Position numbers and translations under genes: made by a program. The notes beneath the pieces were generated by a model. That model did not search any database and was not told the origin of the DNA. It saw only the letters and a list, made by a program, of their open reading frames with translations. Below are positions 16,577 to 24,160 of a stretch of DNA of 64,000 bases, one piece after another; position 1 is the stretch's first letter, and each line of letters starts with the position of its first letter. This stretch comes from CAYOZN01 sp964408455 (GTDB lineage Bacteria > Planctomycetota > Phycisphaerae > UBA1845 > UTPLA1), in contig CAYOZN010000003.1 in NCBI GenBank assembly GCA_964408455.1, positions 1 to 64,000 of the forward strand, written 5' to 3'.

Positions 16577-16951
16577 ATGAGCTCACAGGTTTTGATCCTG
16601 GGGGGTGCCGGCTTTATCGCGTCGCACGCGGCCGATGAGCTATTGGCCAGCGGCTATCGGGTGCGAAGCCTCGACAGCCTGGATCCGCAGGTGCACGGGG
16701 CTGGACGTTCGCGGCCGGACTATCTTGACGATCGCGTCGAACTCATCGTCGGCGACATTCGCGACGCGGCCGTTGTGCGACGGGCGCTGCGCGGCGTCGA
16801 TTCAGTCCTCCATCTTGCCGCGGCGGCAGGCGGACAGCTCAAGGTTGCCGAGCTGTACACGCACCGACTCGGCCTGGATGGCCTTTCGGAGGCGTTCCGC
16901 CTGATGAATGAACGTCCGGCCGGATTCCTGAAGGCGGTGATACTGCCATGA
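16577..16951 (+). pseudogene. Fusion remnant: epimerase N-terminus joined to zinc dehydrogenase C-terminus
   Basis: The 125-residue frame begins like a dTDP-L-rhamnose 4-epimerase-type SDR: VLILGGAGFIASHAADELL (NAD loop), SLDSLDPQVHGAGRSRPDYL, VELIVGDIRD, then GVDSVLHLAAAAGG. At about residue 88 it switches abruptly to KVAELYTHRLGLDGLSEAFRL and ERPAGFLKAVILP, the typical last 35 residues of a medium-chain zinc-dependent dehydrogenase. Both parents are normally about 350 residues, so some 600 codons are missing, joined in frame. The catalytic YxxxK of the SDR is absent. The stop overlaps the next ATG (ATGA). Read as an in-frame deletion fusion, non-functional for either parent reaction. Confidence 0.75.
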
Positions 16952-18036
16952 GCACGACGGGCGAACGCCGCGATGTTTCGGGCAGGCCACGGCTGGGCTT
17001 TCTGGGCCTGGGCTGGATCGGACGAAACCGCTGCGCCGCCCTTTTAAAGAACGGTACTGCCGAGATGGTGGGGTACGTCGATCAGGACACGGCGGCCGAG
17101 GCCGCGGCGCAACAGCTCGCGCCGAACGCGCGCCGCCTCGCGAGCCTCGACGAACTGCTCGATCTGAAGCCCGACGGCGTGGTGATCGCGACGCCCAGCG
17201 CGCTTCATGCACACGAGGCACTGGCGGCCCTGCTGGCGGGCTGCGTCGTCTTCTGCCAGAAACCGCTCGGTCGCACCGCCGAGGAGTGCCGCGACATTGT
17301 CAGCACCGCCCGCCAGGTGAACCGGCTGCTCGATGTGGACTTCTGCTATCGCCGCGTGCAGGGCGTCGCGGACATGCGCCAACTGGTGAGGCAGGGAGCG
17401 CTGGGCGAAGTGTATGCCGCCCATCTCGTCTTCCACAATGCCTACGGGCCGGACAAGCCCTGGTACTACGACGCGAATCAGTCGGGCGGCGGCTGCCTGA
17501 TGGACCTGGGCATTCACCTCGTCGATCTGCTTTTGTGGATCATGGGTTCGCGCGAAGTGACCGACGTCTCGGCGCGGATGCTGGCCAAGGGCCGGCCGCT
17601 GGTGAATCGCGGCCGCGACGTGGAAGACTATGCCGTGGCCCAGCTGGACCTCGCCAACGGCGCGATCGCGACGCTCTCCTGTTCGTGGGGCCTGCCGGCC
17701 GGCCAGGATGCCGTCATCGAGGCATCGTTCTACGGGACCGAAGGCGGCGTGACGTGGCGCAATGTCGGCGGCTCCTTTTACGACTTTCAGGTCGAACGAC
17801 TGCGCGGAACGGCCCGCGAGGTGATGGCGCAGCCGCCCGACGACTGGGGCGGCCGCACCGCCGTCGCCTGGGCCGAACGGCTGGCGCGCGACCGCGGCTT
17901 TGATCCCGCGGCCGAGGACATCGTGCGCGTGGCCGAGGTGCTGGACGCGATCTACGCGGCGGCCGGAAACGAACCCATGAAAGGACATACGCCATGGAAC
18001 AGTCCACTTCAAAGAGCACAACCGATCATGACGTGA
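16948..18036 (+). CDS. Gfo/Idh/MocA family oxidoreductase
   Basis: NAD(P)-dependent sugar or inositol dehydrogenase-type protein of 362 residues. The Rossmann loop is GFLGLGWIGRNR near residues 17-28. The usual catalytic E-K-P appears as CQKPLGR near 102, so the Glu is replaced by Gln while Lys and Pro are kept. The substrate domain has SGGGCLMDLGIHLVDLLLW with the conserved D-x-G-x-H. The start overlaps the upstream remnant by four bases, and its end overlaps the next gene by 43 bases, so it belongs to a coupled cassette for making or modifying a sugar. The substrate is unknown. Confidence 0.87.
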   Translation: MSTTGERRDVSGRPRLGFLGLGWIGRNRCAALLKNGTAEMVGYVDQDTAAEAAAQQLAPNARRLASLDELLDLKPDGVVIATPSALHAHEALAALLAGCVVFCQKPLGRTAEECRDIVSTARQVNRLLDVDFCYRRVQGVADMRQLVRQGALGEVYAAHLVFHNAYGPDKPWYYDANQSGGGCLMDLGIHLVDLLLWIMGSREVTDVSARMLAKGRPLVNRGRDVEDYAVAQLDLANGAIATLSCSWGLPAGQDAVIEASFYGTEGGVTWRNVGGSFYDFQVERLRGTAREVMAQPPDDWGGRTAVAWAERLARDRGFDPAAEDIVRVAEVLDAIYAAAGNEPMKGHTPWNSPLQRAQPIMT

Positions 18037-18290
18037 TTCGCGAATGGGTGGAGCGGCGCGGCGGCATTCCCGCCACGGTCGAGGACACAGGCAATCGCGG
18101 CGAGGACGCGGGCATTCTTCGCATCATGTTCCCCGGCCACGGCAGCGATGAGAACCTCAGCGAGATCGACTGGGACCAGTTCTTTGACAAGTTTGACGAC
18201 GCCGATCTGGCCTTCGTGTACCAGGAAAAGACGCAGGACGGCGGCACCAGTCGTTTCTGCAAGCTGGTTTCCCGCGAACAACAGGAGTGA
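17994..18290 (+). CDS. Small acidic cassette protein
   Basis: A 98-residue protein of a small family found in similar sugar cassettes, which I recall being labelled, without clear basis, as 1,4-alpha-glucan branching enzyme. Its size excludes a branching enzyme. The features are DHDVIREWVERRGGIPATVE, GILRIMFPGHG and an acidic helix IDWDQFFDKFDDADLAFVYQ. It overlaps the oxidoreductase by 43 bases and ends four bases before the GT4 start. Function unknown; probably a small helper of the cassette. Confidence 0.75.
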   Translation: MEQSTSKSTTDHDVIREWVERRGGIPATVEDTGNRGEDAGILRIMFPGHGSDENLSEIDWDQFFDKFDDADLAFVYQEKTQDGGTSRFCKLVSREQQE

Positions 18291-18293
18291 GCA

Positions 18294-19445
18294 GTGCCAC
18301 ATTCCGAGCGGTACTGCCCGCACCGCATTCTGATGACGGCGGACACGCTGGGCGGCGTGTGGACCTACGCCATCGAGATGGCACATGCCCTGGCGCCGCA
18401 CCACGTCGAGATCGTGCTGGCGACGATGGGCGGCCAGCCCAGCGACCGGCAGATCGAGGATGCCGCCGCGGCGCGGAATCTCAGGCTGTACACCAGCAAT
18501 TACGCGCTGGAGTGGATGCAGAATCCCTGGCGCGACGTGGACGCCGCCGGAGAGTGGCTCCTCGATCTGGAGCGCGAAGTGCAGCCCGATCTGGTGCATC
18601 TGAACGGCTTTGTCCACGCGGCGCTGCCGTTTCGCGCTCCCGTGCTGGTCGTGGCGCACTCGTGCGTGCTTTCGTGGTTCGCGGCCGTGCACGGCACGCG
18701 GCCGCCGGCGGAATGGGACGAGTATCGCGGCCGCGTGCGGCGCGGTCTGCACGCCGCCGGGGCCGTGACCGCGCTGACGTCGTTCATGCTGTCGGAATTG
18801 CGGCGCTACTACGGCTTTGTCGCAGTCGAACCGCCGATCTACAACGCGCGGCGGCAGGCGCCTTTTCACTCGCGACCGCGCGAGCCGTTTGTTCTCTGCG
18901 TCGGCCGCGTGTGGGACCAGGCCAAGAACGTGCAGATGCTGGACGACGTCGCGCCGCGCCTGGCGTGGCCGGTATATGTCGCCGGAGAACAGCGCCATCC
19001 GGATGGCGGCGGCAGGACCTGTCTGCGCAACGCCGTGCCGCTGGGGATGCTGTCGGCCCGCGAACTGGCGGAGTGGTACAGCCGGGCGGGCATCTTTGCC
19101 CATCCGGCCCTCTACGAACCGTTCGGCCTGGCCGCGCTGGAGGCCGCCCTGTCGGGCGCTGCGCTCGTGCTGGGCGACATTCCGAGCCTGCGCGAAGTCT
19201 GGGCCGACGCGGCGTGCTACGTCGATCCGCGCGATCCGGCAGCCTGGCGCGCGGCGCTGACGGGGCTGATGCACGATTCCGACGAGCGCCAGAACCTGGC
19301 GAACCGCGCCTTGGCGCGGGCGCGCCGATACTCGCTCCCGGTCATGGCTGACGCCTACCTGCGGCTCTACGGACAGCTTGCAAGGCCGGCGACGGCGCCT
19401 GCCAGGCCCGGCGCCCAATCGCACCAGGCGCTGAGCCGCCGCTGA
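18294..19445 (+). CDS. Glycosyltransferase family 4
   Basis: A retaining GT-B glycosyltransferase of 383 residues from a GTG start four bases after the preceding stop. The N-terminal domain begins ILMTADTLGGVWTYAIEMAHAL, with the glycine-rich acceptor loop. The C-terminal donor domain has PFVLCVGRVWDQAKN and HPALYEPFGLAALEAALSG near residues 265-283, with the E-x7-E nucleotide-sugar signature. The last 20 residues are low in complexity. It would add a sugar from a nucleotide donor in the cytoplasm. Next to CgeB-type transferases and a Gfo/Idh enzyme it probably builds a small surface glycan or glycoside. Confidence 0.87.
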   Translation: MPHSERYCPHRILMTADTLGGVWTYAIEMAHALAPHHVEIVLATMGGQPSDRQIEDAAAARNLRLYTSNYALEWMQNPWRDVDAAGEWLLDLEREVQPDLVHLNGFVHAALPFRAPVLVVAHSCVLSWFAAVHGTRPPAEWDEYRGRVRRGLHAAGAVTALTSFMLSELRRYYGFVAVEPPIYNARRQAPFHSRPREPFVLCVGRVWDQAKNVQMLDDVAPRLAWPVYVAGEQRHPDGGGRTCLRNAVPLGMLSARELAEWYSRAGIFAHPALYEPFGLAALEAALSGAALVLGDIPSLREVWADAACYVDPRDPAAWRAALTGLMHDSDERQNLANRALARARRYSLPVMADAYLRLYGQLARPATAPARPGAQSHQALSRR

Positions 19446-19455
19446 GGAAGCATGC

Positions 19456-20604
19456 ATGCGATTCGTCTTCTTCTGTCATTCGCTCTGTTCGGACTGGAAC
19501 AACGGCAACGCCCACTTTCTGCGCGGCGTCGTCAGCGAGCTGCTCGAGCGAAATCACGAAGTGCGCGTGTACGAGCCGCACGACGGCTGGAGCCACAGAA
19601 ATCTGGTCGAGCTGTATGGCGTGTCGCCGCTGGAGGAGTTCCGCCTGCGTTATCCGCGGTTGCAGAGCACCATGTATGACCTTGCGGAGTTCGATCTGGA
19701 CGCGGCCCTGCACGATGCCGACGTGGTCGTCGTGCACGAATGGAATTCCCCGGAACTGGTGGCCCGCGTCGGCGATTACCGTCGACGCGAGCCGCATTTC
19801 CTCCTGTTCTTCCACGATACGCATCATCGCAGCGTGACCGCACCGCAGGAGATGAGGGCGTATGACCTGTCGACCTACGACGCCGTTCTGGCATTCGGCC
19901 GCGTCATTTGCGACGTGTATCGCCAGCGCGGATGGGCGGAGCACGCATATGTCTGGCACGAAGCGGCCGACCATCGCGTCTTTTTTCCCCACGTCCAGGA
20001 TCAACTCGAGGGCGACGTGGTGTGGATCGGCAACTGGGGCGACGCGGAGCGCAGCGAGGAACTGCACGAATTCCTGATCGATCCTGTTCGCCGGCTGGGC
20101 CTGCGGGCCCGCGTGTACGGGGTGCGATATCCCGACGAAGCCCGTACCGATCTGGCCACGGCGGGGATCGAGTTCGGGGGCTGGCTGCCGAACTTTCGAG
20201 TCCCGGAGGTGTTGGCGCGATTTCGAATGACGCTTCATGTGCCGCGCCGGCCCTATGCACGGCGGCTGCCGGGCATTCCCACCATTCGCGTCTTCGAGGC
20301 GCTGGCGTGCGGCGCGCCGCTGATCAGCGCACCCTGGCGCGACACGGAGAATCTGTTCACGCCGGAGTACGACTTTCTGCTGGCGCGCGACGGCGAGGAG
20401 ATGCAGATACGGATTCGTTCGCTGCTGGGCGATCCGGCCGGCGCGGCGGCCATGGCCGAGCACGGGCGGCAGACCATTCTCCAGCGGCATACGTGTGCCC
20501 ATCGGGTGCGACAACTGCTTGATATTTGTGCTGAATTTGGAAAGGCAAGCGGCGCGCTCGACCGGGAACCGGCAGGCGCGGCGAGCGGCGGGAGTGCGAC
20601 ATGA
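19456..20604 (+). CDS. CgeB-family glycosyltransferase, copy 1
   Basis: A 382-residue GT-B-like protein of the type seen in CgeB spore-coat proteins. The start MRFVFFCHSLCSDWNNGNAH is followed by acceptor-domain segments (HDADVVVVHEWNSPELV, FLLFFHDTHHR). The C-terminal domain contains GDVVWIGNWGDAERSEEL and the family block LHVPRRPYARRLPGIPTIRV, FEALACGAPLISAPW. It overlaps the next gene by four bases (ATGA). It is the first of three consecutive CgeB-type genes, which are diverged in sequence and so are probably old duplicates with different acceptors. All key segments are intact. Confidence 0.83.
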   Translation: MRFVFFCHSLCSDWNNGNAHFLRGVVSELLERNHEVRVYEPHDGWSHRNLVELYGVSPLEEFRLRYPRLQSTMYDLAEFDLDAALHDADVVVVHEWNSPELVARVGDYRRREPHFLLFFHDTHHRSVTAPQEMRAYDLSTYDAVLAFGRVICDVYRQRGWAEHAYVWHEAADHRVFFPHVQDQLEGDVVWIGNWGDAERSEELHEFLIDPVRRLGLRARVYGVRYPDEARTDLATAGIEFGGWLPNFRVPEVLARFRMTLHVPRRPYARRLPGIPTIRVFEALACGAPLISAPWRDTENLFTPEYDFLLARDGEEMQIRIRSLLGDPAGAAAMAEHGRQTILQRHTCAHRVRQLLDICAEFGKASGALDREPAGAASGGSAT

Positions 20605-21662
20605 AGATCGCCTTTTTTGGTTCGAGCCTGGTGTCGGCGTACTGGAACGGTGCGGCCACCTACTATCGCGGCATTCTCAAGGCCCTTCACAAGCTGGGCC
20701 ACAGCATCACGTTCTACGAGCCGGATGCCTACGACCGGCAACTGCATCGCGACATCGCCGATCCGCCCTATGCCCGCAGCGTGGTGTACGACGCGCACGG
20801 GGAAGACGGCGTTCGCGAGGCGCTGCGCGATGCGCGGGACGCCGATCTCCTGGTGAAGGCCAGCGGCGTCGGCATTTTCGACGAACTGCTCGAACGCGGC
20901 GTGCTCGAAGGGCGCCGTCCGGGGCAGCTGGTCGCCTTCTGGGACGTGGATGCGCCGGCCACGCTCGATCGCGTTCGTCGCGATCCCGACGATCACTTTC
21001 GGCTGCTGGTGCCGCTATATGACCTGGTCCTGACGTACGGCGGCGGGCCGCCGGTGGTCGACGCGTACATCAATCTCGGTGCGCGGCAATGCGTGCCGGT
21101 GTACAACGCCCTCGATCTCGAAACGCATTATCCGGTGGACCCGGATCCTCGCTTTGAAGGCATGCTCGGCTTCGTGGGAAACCGGATGCCGGATCGCGAA
21201 GATCGGGTGCGCGAGTTTTTCCTGAAGCCGGCCAGACTTCTTCCGGAGCAGACGATGGTGCTCGGCGGCAGCGGATGGAGCGAGGCCGCCCTGCCGGCCA
21301 ACGTCAAATACGCCGGTCACGTCTATACGCGCGATCACAACGCCTTCAACTGCACGCCGCTCGCGGTGTTGAACGTCAATCGCGACAGCATGGCCCGCTA
21401 CGGCTTCTCGCCGCCGACGCGCATCTTCGAGGCGGCCGGCGCCGGGGCCTGCCTCATCACCGACGCCTGGCGCGGCATCGACATGTTCCTGGAGCCGGAT
21501 CGGGAGTGCCTTGTGGCACAGGATGGCGACGATGTGGCGCGCCATCTGGCGCGGCTGACGCCGGAGCGGGCGCGCCAGATCGGTTCGGCCGCCCGTCGGC
21601 GCATCTGCGCAGAACACACGTACACCCATCGCGCGCGGCAGCTAGCGGAGTTGCTCGCGTAA
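20601..21662 (+). CDS. CgeB-family glycosyltransferase, copy 2
   Basis: A 353-residue relative of the previous protein: MKIAFFGSSLVSAYWNGAAT at the N-terminus, VAFWDVDAPATLDRV in the middle, LGFVGNRMPDREDRV at the start of the donor domain, and the C-terminal block NVNRDSMARYGFSPPTRIFE, AAGAGACLITD, EPDRECLVA. It is translationally coupled to copy 1. It is the best in-window template for reading the broken copy 3 that follows, since it aligns with it along the whole length. Sugar donor and acceptor are unknown. Confidence 0.85.
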   Translation: MKIAFFGSSLVSAYWNGAATYYRGILKALHKLGHSITFYEPDAYDRQLHRDIADPPYARSVVYDAHGEDGVREALRDARDADLLVKASGVGIFDELLERGVLEGRRPGQLVAFWDVDAPATLDRVRRDPDDHFRLLVPLYDLVLTYGGGPPVVDAYINLGARQCVPVYNALDLETHYPVDPDPRFEGMLGFVGNRMPDREDRVREFFLKPARLLPEQTMVLGGSGWSEAALPANVKYAGHVYTRDHNAFNCTPLAVLNVNRDSMARYGFSPPTRIFEAAGAGACLITDAWRGIDMFLEPDRECLVAQDGDDVARHLARLTPERARQIGSAARRRICAEHTYTHRARQLAELLA

Positions 21663-21685
21663 CCCGAGCCACGGAGTTTACAAAC

Positions 21686-22825
21686 ATGAGACACGCAGAA
21701 CCGCTGGACATCGTCATCGTCGGACTGTCCATCACTTCATCCTGGGGCAATGGACACGCGACGACCTATCGCGGCCTGGTGCGCGAGCTGGGCCGCCGCG
21801 GCCATCGCGTGCTGTTCCTTGAGCGGGATGTGCCGTGGTATGCCGCCGCCCGCGATCTGCCGGAGCCGCCCGGTTGTCGCACCGAACTCTACAGCAGCTT
21901 CGACGAGCTGCGCGAGTGCTTTGGCGATGAGATTCGCTTCGCGGATGTCGTCGTCGTCGGTTCCTACGTGCCGCAGGGCGCGGCGGTCGCCCGCTGGGTG
22001 GTGAGCACGGCCCTGGGCCTGACGGCGTTCTACGACATTGACACGCCGGTGACACTGGCCGGGCTGGCCTCCGGCGAATGCGCATACCTGGAGGCAGGCC
22101 AGATCCCGCGGTTTGACCTGTATCTTTCCTTCGCGGGCGGGCCGATCCTGGACCAGTTGGAGCAGCGCTGGGGAGCGCCCATGGCGCGGCCGCTCTAATG
22201 CAGCGCCGATCCGGAGGCCTATCGCCCCGTCGAGTCGCCGCAGCGATGGAATCTCGGTTATCTCGGGACCTTCAGCGCCGATCGGCAGCCGGCGCTGGAG
22301 CGCATGCTTCTCGAGCCGGCGCGGCGATGGCCGGCCGGGCGCTTCGTCGTGGCCGGGCCGCAGTATCCCTAGACGATGACGTGGCCGGCAAACGTGGCGC
22401 ACATCGAGCATCTGGCCCCGGACGAACATGCGCCGTTCTACGCCGCGCAGCGGCTGACACTCAACATCGCGCGGCAGGACATGATCAAATGGGGCTAGGC
22501 GCCGAGCGTGCGGCTTTTCGAAGCGGCGGCCTGCGGCAGGGCGATCATCAGCGATCGCTGGGCCGGCATCGACACGTTCTTTACGCCGGGGCATGAAATC
22601 CTGCTTGCCGACAGTGCCGACGATGTGGCATCTATCCTGCAGGAGATCGATCCGGAAGAATGTCAGGAGATCGGTCGCCGCGCGCGCCAGCGGGTGCTGG
22701 CGGAACACACGCCGGCCCACCGGGCTTTCGAGCTCGAGCAACACCTGTACGACGCCCTGGAAGCCGGGGCGATGCCGTCGCGAGCGCATCGTTCGCTGCA
22801 ACCGGTGGGTCACATTCATGGCTGA
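21686..22825 (+). pseudogene. CgeB-family glycosyltransferase, copy 3, with three in-frame stops
   Basis: One frame encodes a complete CgeB-type protein from MRHAEPLDIVIVGLSITSSW to LQPVGHIHG, about 379 residues, but is cut by TAA at 22196, TAG at 22370 and TAG at 22496. No frameshift is present. Against copy 2, the stops fall at the Tyr of PVYNALD, the Glu of GWSEAALPANV, and the Phe of ARYGFSPP; each is one base from a Tyr or Glu codon. Downstream homology is clear (SVRLFEAAACGRAIISDRW, TPGHEILLADSADDVASIL). TAG is a normal stop in neighbouring genes, so general recoding is unlikely. The first 170 residues lack the donor site, so the product is probably inactive. Confidence 0.85.
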
Positions 22826-23198
22826 AGTACGAGGTGTGCCCAATGAAACCGACGCCGTGACACAGGAGATCGAGCGGCTGGGTCCGTGGTTTCATAATCT
22901 GCATCTGCCGGGGGAGACGGCGGCGCCAGCGCGGGACTATACGCTTGAAGAACGGTCAGCATTGTCCGAACCGAGCTGGCCGCGCATGGCGTTCGTCGAG
23001 GATCGGCTGCACGGCGATCCGACAAACTGGTGGGTGCCGAATGTGCCGTGCCTGGAGGCCCTGATTCGCAGCGCTGGGCTCCTCCCCGGGAGGATTGCGC
23101 ACGACACATTCCTCTGTAAGCCGGCGCAATCGCGCCGCACGGAACTGGATGAACTGAACGAGGCGCAATACCGCGCGGCGGCGGGCTTGAACACGTAA
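22818..23198 (+). pseudogene. Methyltransferase remnant lacking the SAM-binding core
   Basis: The 126-residue frame begins with TQEIERLGPWFHNLHLPG, the N-terminus of a family of roughly 250-280-residue SAM-dependent methyltransferases (I recall the TIGR04290 / Rta_06860 family). After about 35 residues it passes straight to the family's C-terminal part: LSEPSWPRMAFVEDRLHGDP, TNWWVPNVPCLEALIRSAG and HDTFLCKP. The whole Rossmann core, including the D-I-G-C-N-x-G-type SAM loop, is missing, yet the frame is kept. The start overlaps the preceding pseudogene end by eight bases. It cannot bind SAM as a normal member; read as an internal in-frame deletion. Confidence 0.7.
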
Positions 23199-23387
23199 TT
23201 CAAACGCACGTTGCTTCGGCGGCGTGCCTGCCCTTAGTTCGTATTTATCCGCGGCTCAGATCGGGCGAGCCGCTCGGCGCTAGGATGTCGTGCAGCGAAG
23301 GGTTTCGCTGCTGAACCACAGGAGAGAATGGCGCGGACCAGAAAGAAAACCACGCCGCGCAAGGACCATGAATAAGGAGACGCTGGC

Positions 23388-24080
23388 ATGTTCAGATGGA
23401 TGACAATGGCATTGGCACTCGGGCTGGTTGCTGGCTGCGAGCGTTACGAAACTGACGAACCCGAGGACATCACAGTCAACGAGACGGTCGACGATCAGCC
23501 GGTCGATCGGACCGACACGGATCGGGGCGTGGGCACCCAGGGCACCATGACCGATCGCCAGAATCAGGGCGTTAACCGCCCGATGCCGGCCGGTACGAGC
23601 GGCCAGATCAGCGAGGACACGCGACAGTTCCTGCGGGACGCGATCTCCAACGGCAAGCTGGAAGTCGAGCTGGGTCGCCTCGCCACCGAAAAGGCCGAGG
23701 ACGACAAGGTCAAGGAACTCGGACAGCAGATGGTGCGCGATCACCAGCAGATCAATCAGCAGCTCGATCAGGTCGCCCGGCAGCACAACGTGCAGGTGAC
23801 GGAGCAGCTCAATTCCGAAGATCAGCAGATCCTCGATGAGTTAAAGGGCCTCTCGGGCGATCAATTCAACCAGGAATGGACCAAGACGATGATCGAGACG
23901 CACGAGAAGGCGATCGAGAAGTTTCAGCAGCAGGCGCGCAATCAGAACACGGTGACCGACGTGCGCAACCTGGCCCAGCAGACCACGATGAAGCTCCAGG
24001 AGCACCTCCAGATGGCGCAGAGCCTCGCGCGTGATATCGGCGTCGAGACCGAACAGAGTGGATCGAACTCCACGCCCTGA
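23388..24080 (+). CDS. DUF4142 lipoprotein
   Basis: A 230-residue protein with a short signal segment and lipobox LGLVAGC (Cys near residue 16), an acidic Asp/Thr-rich linker, and a C-terminal DUF4142 four-helix, ferritin-like domain (about residues 78-215): FLRDAISNGKLEVELGRLAT, VKELGQQMVRDHQQINQQLD and TMIETHEKAIEKFQQQAR. DUF4142 proteins are periplasmic or outer-membrane and their activity is unknown. Start chosen at ATG 23388, with AAGGAGA upstream. It lies just after the decayed glycan cassette and just before a large ABC fusion, and appears to be transcribed alone. Confidence 0.88.
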   Translation: MFRWMTMALALGLVAGCERYETDEPEDITVNETVDDQPVDRTDTDRGVGTQGTMTDRQNQGVNRPMPAGTSGQISEDTRQFLRDAISNGKLEVELGRLATEKAEDDKVKELGQQMVRDHQQINQQLDQVARQHNVQVTEQLNSEDQQILDELKGLSGDQFNQEWTKTMIETHEKAIEKFQQQARNQNTVTDVRNLAQQTTMKLQEHLQMAQSLARDIGVETEQSGSNSTP

Positions 24081-24160
24081 TGAGCACGTGCGCCATGCCG
24101 GGCTGAGAGGCCAAGCGTCCGGCACGCGAATTTGAATGCCGCTGCCGCGGTTAAGGCCAG

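Noticed and set aside
21686..22825. Genome-wide recoding of TAG or TAA
   Set aside because: TAG and TAA end other intact genes in the window (for example TAG for bamA and the DUF892 gene), so only this gene would be affected.
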